Source of the DNA: JAVBJV01 sp031555315
Lineage (GTDB): Bacteria; Pseudomonadota; Alphaproteobacteria; Acetobacterales; Acetobacteraceae
Direction: 5' to 3'
Length of the DNA: 64,000 bases
Assembly (NCBI GenBank): GCA_031555315.1
Contig: JAVBUO010000011.1
Span: forward strand, 62,001 to 126,000
Positions 1 to 8,619 of this stretch are shown here, in pieces (within the stretch, counting starts at the first letter, position 1; every line of letters starts with the position of its first letter). The translations under genes and the position numbers were made by a program. A model generated the notes under the pieces. The model did no database searches and was not told where the DNA came from. It saw nothing but the letters and a program-made list of their open reading frames with translations.

Positions 1-546
1 TCGCAATTCCAGAAACCCGACATCGAAGCAGGTGCCCAGCAGACCGCGAAAATCCGCATCCAGCGCCTGCAGAGCGGCATCACCCTTCATCAGCCGCAGC
101 AAATGCGTGCGTAAATCGACCAGGAATTTCACGCCGTCCGGAATGGCCAGGAACTGCGTCAGCAAGCGAATGCGCGGCGGCTGCAGCGCGGTGCGCAGAT
201 CCGTCTGCACGGCAAGCCGCGCGGTATCGTCTTGTGCGGCGAGCAGTGCCTCGGCGGTCTTGCGCACCTGTGCGGCGTCGGTGTCGAAACCGGCCAGCGT
301 GCGCAAAAACTCGGCCCGCTTGTCATCGCCGAGCAACAGATAGGTCTGTGCCAGCTTCGCGGCGCGATTGCGCGCCGATACCTCGCCGCCGCGCGCCGTC
401 AGACAGGCATGCATCTGGCCGGCGATACTGGTGTCCGTATCACCCGTCACCATCGCGGCCATGTCGCGCCACAGCAGACCGATCCGCTTCAGCGCACGAT
501 CAAGAAGACCCGTGCCGGTTAAGGCATCTCTTGCCTCGACATCCAT
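1..546 (-). CDS. malonyl-CoA decarboxylase, N-terminal part (runs off window)
   Basis: Malonyl-CoA decarboxylase converts malonyl-CoA to acetyl-CoA and CO2. Only the first 182 residues are present; the gene leaves the window through base 1. It starts at ATG (complement of 544-546) behind a strong AGGGGG ribosome site. The translation begins MDVEARDALTG, contains GGEVSARNRAAKLAQTYL, and then PDGVKFLVDLRTHLLRL and CFDVGFLELR. These are hallmark segments of the helical N-terminal domain of the MCD family; the catalytic GNAT-like C-terminal domain lies outside. It sits 39 bases downstream of nnr in the same direction, so the two may be co-transcribed. Family call from recognised motifs; confidence is limited by truncation. 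Confidence 0.85.
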   Translation of the reverse strand, partial: MDVEARDALTGTGLLDRALKRIGLLWRDMAAMVTGDTDTSIAGQMHACLTARGGEVSARNRAAKLAQTYLLLGDDKRAEFLRTLAGFDTDAAQVRKTAEALLAAQDDTARLAVQTDLRTALQPPRIRLLTQFLAIPDGVKFLVDLRTHLLRLMKGDAALQALDADFRGLLGTCFDVGFLELR

Positions 547-585
547 CGTTCCCCCTTATGTTTTCGTAGCCCTGCGTTTTTATGT

Positions 586-2016
586 TTATGCAGCCGTTCT
601 CGCCCGCATGATTGCAGCCGGGAGCGCGGCTGGCAAATCTTCCGCGATCAGATTGGCACCGGCGCGGTAACCCGCCTCTCCGTGCAGCCAGACGGCGGCA
701 CAGGCAGCATCGAACGGGTCCGCCAGCCGTGTGGCGCCCAGGGCGGCGATCACCCCGGCCAGCACGTCGCCCGTCCCCGCACTGGCCAATGCCGCCGGCG
801 CATGCGCGTTGATCGCCAAGCGGCCGTCCGGGGCGGCCACTACCGTATCCGGCCCCTTCAGCACCGCCACGGCGCCGGTGCGTTGCGCTGCCGTGCGCGC
901 AGCGGTCAGCTTGTCGGGGCAGGCTCCGAACAGCCGGCGGAATTCCCCCATATGCGGCGTGATCCAGGTCACCCCGCTCAACAGCGCCGGGTCTTCGGCA
1001 CAGGCGGTCAACGCCCCGGCATCGGCCAGCACGCGCGCACCGGTTTGCAGCGCCGCCGCCAGACGGGCGCGGGCGCCGGCATCGGGCGGCATGCCGGGGC
1101 CGATCACCACGCAGTCCGCACGTGCGGGCATCACGGCATCGCTGACGATCAGCCCGGCTTCCGTCGCCCGTAGCACGGCAGCGGCGTCTGTATCGCCCGT
1201 ATACAAGCTCACATGTCCGGCTCCGGCGCGCCGGGCCGCCGCGGCAACCAGACGTGCCGCCCCCGGCATGCCCGTGCCGGTCAGAACGGCCACCGCGCCG
1301 TGTGTGTATTTGTGCGCTTCGGCGGCCGGAGGCACCAGAAGGTAGCGCCAGCTCCTGGGGCTGTTCATGCGTCCCGCGATGCCGGTCTCGGTCAGCACCC
1401 GCTCCGGAATGCCGATATCGGCCAGAATCACCTCTCCGCACAGGGTGCGCCCCGGGTACAGAAGATGCGCGGGCTTCAAGCGGAAAAACGTGACGGTCGC
1501 CTCGGCCTGCGGCGCGTAGCCGCGTGATTGCCCCGTACTGCCGTCCAGCCCGGATGGAACGTCCACCGCCAGGATGCGCCGGCAGACCCGCAGAACGTCG
1601 GCGACGATCCCCTCGACATCGCGTTGCAGCCCGGCACCGAACACCGCATCGATCACCAGAGAGGCGCGTTCGGCTTCCTGCACGGAGAACGGCGCCATGG
1701 GGCCATGCCAGCGGTCAGCGGCCTGGGCCGCATCGCTGCCGGCGCGCACCGGGGCCAGCGCCGCCACGGCGACCGGCCAGCCCATCTGGGCCAGCAGCCG
1801 TGCGGCGACATAACCGTCGCCGCCGTTGTTGCCCGGCCCGCACAGCACCAGCGTCCGGCACGGGCGGGTCATCTTCTGCGCCGCGCGCGCCACCGCCCGT
1901 CCCGCCGCCTCCATCAGGTCGATGCCGGCAACGCCGCCTGCGCCCGCCAGGCGATCGGCATGCGCCATCTGTTCGGTGTCCAGAATCTCCGTCGGAGTCG
2001 CTGCACGAAACGTCAT
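586..2016 (-). CDS. nnr: bifunctional NAD(P)H-hydrate epimerase / ADP-dependent dehydratase
   Basis: Metabolite-repair enzyme of 476 aa. The N-terminal YjeF_N half epimerises damaged R-NAD(P)HX and the C-terminal carbohydrate-kinase-like half dehydrates S-NAD(P)HX using ADP. The N-terminal half shows GPGNNGGDGYVAARLL (about residues 53-68) and DVPSGLDGSTG. The C-terminal half shows GTGMPGAARL, VIGPGMPPDAG, KGPDTVVAAPDG and the kinase-type ASAGTGDVLAGV near residue 420. The start at 2016 (MTFRAATPTEIL) was chosen because it lies just before the conserved N-terminus and has GGAG upstream; a longer frame extends to 2370 but would overlap the divergent ParA gene. Both domains look intact and the length is normal for the fused bacterial form. 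Confidence 0.95.
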   Translation of the reverse strand: MTFRAATPTEILDTEQMAHADRLAGAGGVAGIDLMEAAGRAVARAAQKMTRPCRTLVLCGPGNNGGDGYVAARLLAQMGWPVAVAALAPVRAGSDAAQAADRWHGPMAPFSVQEAERASLVIDAVFGAGLQRDVEGIVADVLRVCRRILAVDVPSGLDGSTGQSRGYAPQAEATVTFFRLKPAHLLYPGRTLCGEVILADIGIPERVLTETGIAGRMNSPRSWRYLLVPPAAEAHKYTHGAVAVLTGTGMPGAARLVAAAARRAGAGHVSLYTGDTDAAAVLRATEAGLIVSDAVMPARADCVVIGPGMPPDAGARARLAAALQTGARVLADAGALTACAEDPALLSGVTWITPHMGEFRRLFGACPDKLTAARTAAQRTGAVAVLKGPDTVVAAPDGRLAINAHAPAALASAGTGDVLAGVIAALGATRLADPFDAACAAVWLHGEAGYRAGANLIAEDLPAALPAAIMRARTAA

Positions 2017-2124
2017 TGCACTGTCACCTGCTCCGTCCGCCGCAAATTGTATCATCTCCGCCGCCAGCACGCACCGCCCGGCGGCTATTTCCTTTCGCAG
2101 GCAGAATCGGCCTAGACTTCCCGC

Positions 2125-2760
2125 ATGGTCGCAGTCATCACCGTGGCGCAGCAGAAGGGCGGAGCCGGGAAAACCACTCTGGCCGCCAATCTCGCCGCCG
2201 TTCTGGCCCCCGAGGCGCGCGTCGCCCTGCTCGATATAGACCCGCAGCAGACCCTGACCCGCTGGCACGATCTGCGCCGCGCCAATCTGCAGCAGGCGGC
2301 AGCCCTCACCTTCAGCAACGTCTCGGGCTGGCGTCTGAACAACGAACTGGCCCGCCTGCGCGCCAGTCACGACATCGTGGTGATCGACAGCCCGCCGCAG
2401 ATCGACACCGACGCCCGCCTGGCCATCCGCAGCGCCGATCTGGTGCTGGTGCCGCTACAGCCCTCGCCGCCGGATCTGTGGGCGGCGGAAGGCACGCTGA
2501 AACTGGCCGCCGACGAACACCGCGCCGCGCGCCTGCTGCTGAACCGCGTGCCCGCCCAGTCGCGCCTGCGCGACACCGTCGAAGCCGACATCGCCGCCCG
2601 CGGACTGCCGATCCTGCACGCCGCACTCGGCAATCGCGCCGCCTTCGCCAACGCCTTCGCGCGCGGTCTGAGCGTGGCCGAAGCCGCGCCTTCGAGCACC
2701 GGGGCACAGGAACTGCACGCCTTGGCCGACGAGATCAAAAAGATCCTTACCGGCGTCTGA
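2125..2760 (+). CDS. ParA/MinD-type P-loop ATPase (orphan)
   Basis: Small 211-aa deviant Walker-A ATPase of the ParA superfamily. KGGAGKTT at residues 11-18 is the deviant P-loop with its signature lysine; LLDIDPQQTLTRW follows as the switch region and VVIDSPPQ as Walker B. Members position DNA or protein cargo by ATP-dependent dimerisation on the nucleoid. There is no parB, parS or chemotaxis partner beside it, and it is shorter than chromosomal ParA (about 260 aa), so it is unlikely to be the main chromosome-segregation protein. Short orphan ParA-like ATPases like this are common in alphaproteobacteria. The cargo cannot be read from context. It is divergent from nnr, with 108 bases between the two starts. 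Confidence 0.85.
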   Translation: MVAVITVAQQKGGAGKTTLAANLAAVLAPEARVALLDIDPQQTLTRWHDLRRANLQQAAALTFSNVSGWRLNNELARLRASHDIVVIDSPPQIDTDARLAIRSADLVLVPLQPSPPDLWAAEGTLKLAADEHRAARLLLNRVPAQSRLRDTVEADIAARGLPILHAALGNRAAFANAFARGLSVAEAAPSSTGAQELHALADEIKKILTGV

Positions 2761-2790
2761 GGTTCCGCAAATCCGCCTTGACAGAAGCAG

Positions 2791-2809
2791 CCCGAGGGTC
2801 CACCTCGGG
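2791..2809. terminator. short GC hairpin after the ParA-like gene
   Basis: CCCGAGG (2791-2797) and CCTCGGG (2803-2809) form a perfect 7-bp stem with a GTCCA loop, 30 bases after the ParA stop. No U-tract follows, so termination there is only suggested. The rest of the 2761-2974 gap shows no further gene. Confidence 0.35.
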
Positions 2810-2974
2810 GCCGCCCGTCGGTGTGCGGTGATACGCGCCGGGCAAACAGGAACAGCATACGCATGTCAGGCGACAGTACAGGCCGATTATTGAAACCGTT
2901 GCGGCGCGCCGCGGCCTGATTCCTTCCGGTCAGGTCATCGTGGTTGCCCCGTCGGCGATCCGTGAAGGTGATCT

Positions 2975-4405
2975 ATGGAAGACAAACGCGCCCCGCACGA
3001 CACCCGGCCCGCCGACGATACCGCCGATCACGAAAACGATATCCTCAATCTGGACGACGCCGCGCTGAACCCGGCCGAACTTGCCGCCGGTCTGGCCGAC
3101 GAACACGTCGCCGACATCGTCGAGGCGCTGAACGAGCAGGAAGCCGAAGCCGCGGTCGACATTCTGGAACGCCTGCCGCTGGAACGCGCGGCGGAAGTGT
3201 TCGACCAGCCCGAGCTCGACGATTCGGCCGAACTGATCTCGACCATGCAGCCCGACCGCGCCGCCGAACTGCTGGGCGCCATGTCGGCCGACCGTGCGAC
3301 CGACGTGCTGCAGGAACTCGACGACCCGCAGCGCGACGCGATCATCGCCAAGCTCGACCCCAAGACCCGGACCGAGCTGCAGCATCTGCTGACCTACCCC
3401 GAAAACACCGCCGGCAGTCTGATGACCACCGAGTTTCTCAGCGTGCCGAGCACCTGGACGGTGGATCAGGCGCTGCAGCACATCCGCATCGTCGAGCACA
3501 CGCGCGAGACCGTTTACGCGATCTACATCCTCGACCCGAAGACCAAGATACTGCTGCAGGCCGTCGGGCTGCGCCGGCTGGTCATCGCGCCGCCGCACGC
3601 CGAGATACTGTCGGTCGCGGCGCGCCCGGCCCCGATCACCACCACACCGCTCGCCGACCGCGAGGATGTTGCCCGGCTGTTCTCGAAATACAATCTGCTG
3701 GCCGTGCCGGTGGTGAACGAGAGCGGGCACATGCTGGGGATCGTGACCGTGGACGACGTGATCGACGCGATCGTCGAGGGTTCGACCGAGGATGCGCAGA
3801 AATTCGGCGGCATGGAAGCGCTGGACGAACCATACATGCAGATCGGCTTTCTCGAGATGATCCGCAAGCGCGCCGGCTGGCTGGCGGCCCTGTTCCTGGG
3901 CGAAATGCTGACCGCCAGCGCCATGCAGCATTTCGAGGTCGAGCTCGAGAAGGTCGTCATGCTGACCTTGTTCATCCCGCTGATCATGAGCTCGGGCGGG
4001 AATTCCGGCTCGCAGGCGACATCGCTGCTGATCCGTGCGCTGGCGCTGCGCGAAGTGCGGCTGCGCGACTGGTGGCGCGTCGGGTTTCGCGAACTGCCGA
4101 TCGGTTTCATACTGGGCGCCATTCTGGGTGTCATCGGCATCGTGCGTATCGCCGTCTGGCAGAAGACCGGTCTTTACGATTACGGCGAGCACTGGATCCT
4201 GATTGCGGTGACGGTCGGCGCGACGCTGGTCGGGATCGTGATGTTCGGATCGCTGGTCGGCTCGATGCTGCCGTTCCTGATGAAGCGGATCGGCTTCGAC
4301 CCGGCCAGCGCCTCGGCACCGTTCGTCGCGACGCTGGTCGATGTCACCGGACTGGTGATCTATTTCAGCGTGGCGCTGTTCTTCCTGCGCGGTGTATTGC
4401 TTTAG
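2975..4405 (+). CDS. mgtE: magnesium transporter MgtE
   Basis: MgtE-family Mg2+ channel in the inner membrane, 476 aa, the usual length. Domain order: acidic superhelical MgtE N domain (about residues 40-140, with repeated DRAAELLGAMSADRATDVL-type helices), two CBS domains (about 145-270; PENTAGSLMTTEFLSVP opens the first), then the plug helix and a five-helix membrane domain from about residue 300. SSGGNSGSQATSL in the membrane domain matches the conserved pore segment. The start is supported by AAGGTGA eight bases upstream. I saw no M-box-like leader; gating by cytosolic Mg2+ through the N and CBS domains is known for the family. Confidence 0.95.
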   Translation: MEDKRAPHDTRPADDTADHENDILNLDDAALNPAELAAGLADEHVADIVEALNEQEAEAAVDILERLPLERAAEVFDQPELDDSAELISTMQPDRAAELLGAMSADRATDVLQELDDPQRDAIIAKLDPKTRTELQHLLTYPENTAGSLMTTEFLSVPSTWTVDQALQHIRIVEHTRETVYAIYILDPKTKILLQAVGLRRLVIAPPHAEILSVAARPAPITTTPLADREDVARLFSKYNLLAVPVVNESGHMLGIVTVDDVIDAIVEGSTEDAQKFGGMEALDEPYMQIGFLEMIRKRAGWLAALFLGEMLTASAMQHFEVELEKVVMLTLFIPLIMSSGGNSGSQATSLLIRALALREVRLRDWWRVGFRELPIGFILGAILGVIGIVRIAVWQKTGLYDYGEHWILIAVTVGATLVGIVMFGSLVGSMLPFLMKRIGFDPASASAPFVATLVDVTGLVIYFSVALFFLRGVLL

Positions 4406-4454
4406 AGCTGGTCTGCTTCCGGCTCGACCAACGGCCGTGCACTGTGTATTACTA

Positions 4455-4471
4455 CTGCGAACAATTCGCAG
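4455..4471. promoter_or_regulatory. Fur-like inverted repeat upstream of the iron permease
   Basis: CTGCGAA-caa-TTCGCAG is a perfect 7-3-7 inverted repeat, ending 8 bases before the permease ATG. A closely similar repeat lies before the iron-binding-protein gene (7283-7299). Position and shape suit an iron-responsive repressor operator of the Fur family; this is inference. It also overlaps the likely ribosome-binding region, so it could act on translation. Confidence 0.5.
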
Positions 4472-4479
4472 AAGCAGGG

Positions 4480-6132
4480 ATGCCGTCCGATACCTCGTTC
4501 CAATCGCGTCTCCGTCTGCCCCGGACCGGGCTGATATCGGTTCTGGCCGCAGCCGTGGTCGCCACCCCGGTAGCCGCCGTTCTGGCCGCGGCCTTCGCAC
4601 CGGCGAGCGATGTGTGGCGGCATATCGTCTCGACCGTGCTGCGCGATTACGTCGTGAACTCGATCTGGCTGGCGTTCGGGGTCACGCTGATCGTCGCCTC
4701 GGCCGGCGCGATCTCGGCCTGGCTGGTGGTGGCCTTCCGCTTCCCCGGCCGCCGACTGGCCGAGGTCGCGCTGCTGCTGCCGCTGGCCATGCCGGCCTAT
4801 GTGTGCGGCTACGTTTATACCGAACTCCTCGACACCGCGGGACCGGTGCAGACCTGGCTCCGCGAGGCCGGCGGATGGCGCTACGGCGATTACTGGTTCC
4901 CGGTCATCCGTTCGCTGCCCGGCGCCGCGTTCGTGCTGGGGCTGGTGCTGTATCCGTATGTGTATCTGCTGTGCCGTGCGGCGTTCCTGCAGCAGTCGGT
5001 CTGTCTGCTGGAAGTGGCGCGCACATTGGGCTACGGGCCGGCGCGCACGTTCCTGCATGTCGCGCTGCCGCTGGCGCGCCCGGCCCTTGCCGCGGGGATC
5101 GGTCTGGCACTGATGGAAACATTGGCCGATTTCGGCACCGTGCAGCATTTCGGCATCTCGACCTTCAGCACCGGTATCTACGATGCATGGTTCGGCATGG
5201 GCGACCGCACAGCAGCGACGCAACTGGCCGTCATCCTGCTGCTGGCCATCGTGCTGCTGTTGACGCTGGAACGCATCGCGCGCGGTCCGCAGCGCTTTCA
5301 TCCGACGACCACGCGCCTGCCGCCGCTGCGCAGCATCCCTCTGCCCGGTCTGCGGGGGGTGCTGGCAAGCGCCGCATGTCTGATGCCGGTGCTGCTGGGC
5401 TTCGGCATTCCATCCGCCTATCTGCTCTCTCTGGCCATCAAGGCGGGCGACCCGCTGCCGTTCGGCGAATTCCTGCGCTTCGGCCAGCACAGTTTCATTC
5501 TGGCGACGATCACCGCCGTGCTGGCCGTCGTTCTCGCCTGGGTGGTCGCCTGGAATGCCCGGCACCACCGGAACGTGATGACCCGTCTGGCGCGACAGAT
5601 CGCCGCGATGGGCTATGCCATTCCGGGATCGGTGATCGCGGTCGGCGTGCTGGCGCCTTTTGCGTTCCTCGACAACACCATCGATGCGTGGGCGCGCGCC
5701 CATCTGGGCGTCTCGACCGGCCTGTTGCTGTCCGGCACGCTGGCGGCGCTGGTGTTTTCCTATCTGGTGCGATTCTTCAGCCCGGCGCTGTCCGCCGTGG
5801 ACGGCGCGCTGGGGCGGCTGAAGCCGACCCTCGCACAATCGGCGCGACTGCTGGGATACAGCCGCTTCGGCGCGGCCTGGAAAGTCGAGCTGCCGCTCTC
5901 GCGCGGCGGTCTGCTGGCGGCGGCTGTGCTGGTCTTCGTCGACACGATGAAGGAGCTGCCCGCCACGCTGATCGTGCGCCCGTTCGACTTCGACACACTG
6001 GCGGTGCGCATTTACAAACTGGCCTCCGACGAAAAACTGGCCGAAGCCTCCACCGCGTCGCTACTGCTGGTGCTGGCCGGGCTGCTGCCGGTGATCGTGC
6101 TGACTCGCGCTGCCATGCACTCAAAAGAATGA
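4480..6132 (+). CDS. fbpB: Fe(3+) ABC transporter permease, fused two-domain
   Basis: Inner-membrane permease of the SfuB/FbpB ferric-iron uptake family, 550 aa with about twelve membrane helices. Two BPD_transp_1 domains are fused, as is normal for this family. Each carries an EAA loop that docks the ATPase: EVARTLGYGPARTFLHVALP near residue 180, and QSARLLGYSRFGAAWKVELP near 455. PLAMPAYVCGYVYTELLD and YAIPGSVIAVGVLAPF are typical flanking segments. The ATG at 4480 gives a normal N-terminus (MPSDTSFQSRLRLP then the first helix); the reading frame is open further upstream, but that part overlaps mgtE. The binding-protein gene is convergent downstream. No ATPase (fbpC) is encoded nearby, so that subunit must come from elsewhere. 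Confidence 0.93.
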   Translation: MPSDTSFQSRLRLPRTGLISVLAAAVVATPVAAVLAAAFAPASDVWRHIVSTVLRDYVVNSIWLAFGVTLIVASAGAISAWLVVAFRFPGRRLAEVALLLPLAMPAYVCGYVYTELLDTAGPVQTWLREAGGWRYGDYWFPVIRSLPGAAFVLGLVLYPYVYLLCRAAFLQQSVCLLEVARTLGYGPARTFLHVALPLARPALAAGIGLALMETLADFGTVQHFGISTFSTGIYDAWFGMGDRTAATQLAVILLLAIVLLLTLERIARGPQRFHPTTTRLPPLRSIPLPGLRGVLASAACLMPVLLGFGIPSAYLLSLAIKAGDPLPFGEFLRFGQHSFILATITAVLAVVLAWVVAWNARHHRNVMTRLARQIAAMGYAIPGSVIAVGVLAPFAFLDNTIDAWARAHLGVSTGLLLSGTLAALVFSYLVRFFSPALSAVDGALGRLKPTLAQSARLLGYSRFGAAWKVELPLSRGGLLAAAVLVFVDTMKELPATLIVRPFDFDTLAVRIYKLASDEKLAEASTASLLLVLAGLLPVIVLTRAAMHSKE

Positions 6133-6160
6133 AACGGAATACCTCGGCGAATAAAAAATG

Positions 6161-6188
6161 ACCCCCCGGTGCGGCATCACCGAGGGGT
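6161..6188. terminator. bidirectional terminator between the two iron genes
   Basis: ACCCCCCGGTG (6161-6171) pairs with CACCGAGGGGT (6178-6188) with one mismatch, around a CGGCAT loop. The A-run at 6153-6158 becomes a U-tract on the minus strand, so it should best terminate the binding-protein transcript. It also stands between two convergent genes. Confidence 0.8.
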
Positions 6189-6223
6189 CTGTCCGTCCAG
6201 TTGGTGGAGCGCGGGGGGAAGCG

Positions 6224-7237
6224 TCAGCGCCAGCCGGCGCGCTGCATGATCTGCAGCGCCTGGGCGGAATCAGCGGCGATCTCCTGTGCATGCAGACCGT
6301 CCGCCTTGAAAGGGCCGAACGTCGCCAGCGCCGGGTTGGGGGGCACCGAGGGAACGACCGGATATTCGAAATTGCCGTTGGTGAACAAAGCCTGCGCTTC
6401 GTCCGAGGTCAGGAATTCCAGAAACTTGATGGCAGCGTCGCGGTTCGGCGCATGGCGCGCCACCCCGGCACCCGAGATGTTCACATGTGCGCCGCGATCC
6501 GCCTGATTCGGAAAGATCACGCCGATCCGTGCGCCCAGCTCACGCTGCCGCGGATCCTCGGCGTTCACGTAACGCGCCAGGTAATACGTGTTGGCAATCG
6601 CCAGCCGGCACTGGCCGCTGGGGATCGCTTCGAACTGCGGGCGGTCTCCGCCCTGCGGCGGCCGCGCCATGTTGGCAACGACACCGCGCGCCCAGGCCTC
6701 GGTCGCGGCTTCGCCATCGGCGCGCAGGATGCTCGCCGTCAGACTGATATTGTAATCGCTTCCCGACGAGCGCACGCATATCTGCCCGCGAAAACGCGGA
6801 TCGGCCAGGTCTTCATAACGGTTCAGCCCTTCCGGACGTCCGTTCTGGCGATCGTACATGATCACGCGCGCGCGCATGGTCAGACCGAACCACGCACCGT
6901 CAGGGTCGCGATAACTGGCCGGCACGCGGCGCTCCAGCCCGGCATTGCTGACGTTCTGCAGAATGCCGGCCGTTTTCGCGCGCGACAGGCGCGCCGCATC
7001 GACGGTCAGAAACAGGTCGGCCGGGCTGTTCGCGCCTTCGGTGCGGATACGCTCGATCAGTTCGTCCGCTTTGCCCTCGATCACCCGGACCTGAATGCCG
7101 GTGGCGCGGGTAAAGGCCTCGTAGACGGCACGATCCGTATCGTAATGCCGCGCCGTGTACAAATTCAGCTCAGCCGCCCCAACCTGGGTCGCGAACAAAA
7201 ACCCGGCACCTGCCACCAGCCATCCCCGCACCGCCAT
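6224..7237 (-). CDS. fbpA: periplasmic Fe(3+)-binding protein of the ABC importer
   Basis: Type 1 extracellular solute-binding protein (FbpA/SfuA/FutA family) of 337 aa that delivers ferric iron to the permease. A signal peptide MAVRGWLVAGAGFLFATQ ends near VGAA before ELNLYTARHYDTD. The tandem tyrosines Y218-Y219 in NTYYLARYVNAED are the family's iron ligands, and FLTSDEAQALF is the usual C-terminal region. I chose the ATG at 7237 because GGAAGGGG lies 6 bases upstream; in-frame ATGs at 7273 and 7243 lack properly spaced sites, and 7273 lies nearly on the Fur-like repeat. The gene converges on the permease gene instead of forming an operon with it. Confidence 0.92.
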   Translation of the reverse strand: MAVRGWLVAGAGFLFATQVGAAELNLYTARHYDTDRAVYEAFTRATGIQVRVIEGKADELIERIRTEGANSPADLFLTVDAARLSRAKTAGILQNVSNAGLERRVPASYRDPDGAWFGLTMRARVIMYDRQNGRPEGLNRYEDLADPRFRGQICVRSSGSDYNISLTASILRADGEAATEAWARGVVANMARPPQGGDRPQFEAIPSGQCRLAIANTYYLARYVNAEDPRQRELGARIGVIFPNQADRGAHVNISGAGVARHAPNRDAAIKFLEFLTSDEAQALFTNGNFEYPVVPSVPPNPALATFGPFKADGLHAQEIAADSAQALQIMQRAGWR

Positions 7238-7282
7238 GAACATCCCCTTCCAAGAGCCAGATTTAATAGACATCTAATCTAA

Positions 7283-7299
7283 TTGAGAATGCTTCGCAA
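7283..7299. promoter_or_regulatory. Fur-like inverted repeat upstream of fbpA
   Basis: TTGAGAA-tgc-TTCGCAA is a 7-3-7 inverted repeat with one mismatched pair, 46 bases upstream of the fbpA start. It shares 11 of 17 positions with the repeat before fbpB (4455-4471). It sits between divergent fbpA and the metallophosphoesterase gene. Likely a shared iron-responsive operator; inferred from position and similarity. Confidence 0.5.
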
Positions 7300-7342
7300 G
7301 TGCGTTTTGTGCTCTTTTTTCCCTTGGCCTAGATAGGCGCGC

Positions 7343-8032
7343 ATGTATCCCGATCCGGCTCACCGGCAATTACGCATCGTCGGCGATGTGCATGGCGACC
7401 TGCGCGGCTTTGTCGCGGCCTGTGCCACGGACCGTTTCATCATCCAGCTGGGTGACCTGACCGACGGCGGCACCGACAATGCCGGCGTGCTGAAGCTGAT
7501 GCTCGATCTGTGCGATTCGGGGCGCGGTCTGTTTCTGCTCGGCAATCATGACCACAAGCTGTGCCGTGCGATTCTGGGTGATGTAAAACGCCTGCCGCCG
7601 CTTCTGGCCACAACACTGGCTGCTTTGGATACAGCCCTGCGCGCCCGCGCCGCCGCCGCCATCCGCACCGCCCCCGCCTGGTTGCGCATACGCGATAATG
7701 TTTTCGTACATGGCGCATTCCATACCGCAATGCTGGATCGACCATCGCCACCGGACATCATGGCCCGCCGTCCCGACGGGCTGGTATCGCGCGCGCTCTA
7801 CGGAGAAACCACAGGGCGCATGCAGGCGGATGGTTATCCAGAACGAAGTTACGGTTGGATCGATCGCATTCCGGCTGGTATCACGGTTTACTGTGGGCAT
7901 TCGGTGCGCAGCACCGATGGCAGACCACTGGAACTGCATGGCGCGGTCGAAGGACGTGTAATGTTTCTGGATACGGGCGCCGGAAAAGGCGGACATCTGT
8001 CCTGGATTGACCTGAATTTGCCTGAAAAATAG
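7343..8032 (+). CDS. calcineurin-like metallophosphoesterase
   Basis: Cytoplasmic dinuclear-metal phosphoesterase of 229 aa, similar to bacterial PPP-type phosphatases and symmetrical Ap4A hydrolases. Metal-binding motifs are in order: GDVHGD (residues 14-19), GDLTDGG (about 37-43) and GNHDHK (about 69-74), with VHGAFH and YCGHS supplying later histidines. The length matches the PrpE/ApaH-like group. Substrate (phosphoprotein or dinucleoside polyphosphate) cannot be decided. It is followed after 45 bases by a SixA-type phosphatase gene, which may be co-transcribed. Confidence 0.85.
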   Translation: MYPDPAHRQLRIVGDVHGDLRGFVAACATDRFIIQLGDLTDGGTDNAGVLKLMLDLCDSGRGLFLLGNHDHKLCRAILGDVKRLPPLLATTLAALDTALRARAAAAIRTAPAWLRIRDNVFVHGAFHTAMLDRPSPPDIMARRPDGLVSRALYGETTGRMQADGYPERSYGWIDRIPAGITVYCGHSVRSTDGRPLELHGAVEGRVMFLDTGAGKGGHLSWIDLNLPEK

Positions 8033-8077
8033 TCTAAAGCCGGATGCGACCGACCTTCTCTGTGTATGACGGGAAAA

Positions 8078-8617
8078 ATGCGACAGCTGCTGCTGCTGCG
8101 ACACGCAAAATCATCGTGGGATAATCCCCGCCTTTCCGACCACGACCGCCCGCTGAACGCGCGCGGCCGCACCGCGTCGGCATTGATGGGCCGGACGATT
8201 CGCGAACTCGGGCTGATACCCGACATGGTGCTGCTCTCGACGGCGCTGCGCGCCCAGGAAACCTATCTTCTGCTCGGTCCCTGGCCGGAACACCCGCTGC
8301 TGGAGATCAGAGGCGAGCTTTACCTTGCCGGAAACCAGCGCCTGCTCGACGAACTGCACCGCGTGCCGGAAACCGTGCGTAGCGTCATGCTGATCGCGCA
8401 CAATCCGGGGCTGCATGAACTGGCGATGCGGCTGGTCGGCGAGGACGTGATGGTATCTTCCGGCACGTCCCATATCAAACGTCTCGCACAGAATTACCCC
8501 ACCGCCGCGCTGGCCGAATTCAACATTCCGGGGCCTTGGCGCAAACTGAACGACGGCGACGGCCGGCTGGCACGCTTTCTGGTCCCGCGCGAACTCGCCA
8601 CCTCCAGCGTCGGATAA
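8078..8617 (+). CDS. SixA-type histidine phosphatase
   Basis: Histidine-phosphatase superfamily protein of 179 aa. RHAKSSWDNP at residues 8-17 contains the phospho-accepting His9 in the RHG/RHA motif. LIAHNPGLHELA holds the second catalytic histidine. SixA enzymes remove phosphate from phosphohistidine on phosphotransfer proteins. The start at 8078 gives MRQLLLLRHAKS, typical for the family, with GGGA five bases upstream; an ATG at 8066 would add four residues. The stop is only 2 bases before the next start, so translational coupling is likely. Confidence 0.87.
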   Translation: MRQLLLLRHAKSSWDNPRLSDHDRPLNARGRTASALMGRTIRELGLIPDMVLLSTALRAQETYLLLGPWPEHPLLEIRGELYLAGNQRLLDELHRVPETVRSVMLIAHNPGLHELAMRLVGEDVMVSSGTSHIKRLAQNYPTAALAEFNIPGPWRKLNDGDGRLARFLVPRELATSSVG

Positions 8618-8619
8618 AC

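Noticed and set aside
2761..2974. Magnesium riboswitch before mgtE
   Set aside because: I looked for M-box-like conserved segments and saw none; only a short hairpin near the ParA gene end is present.
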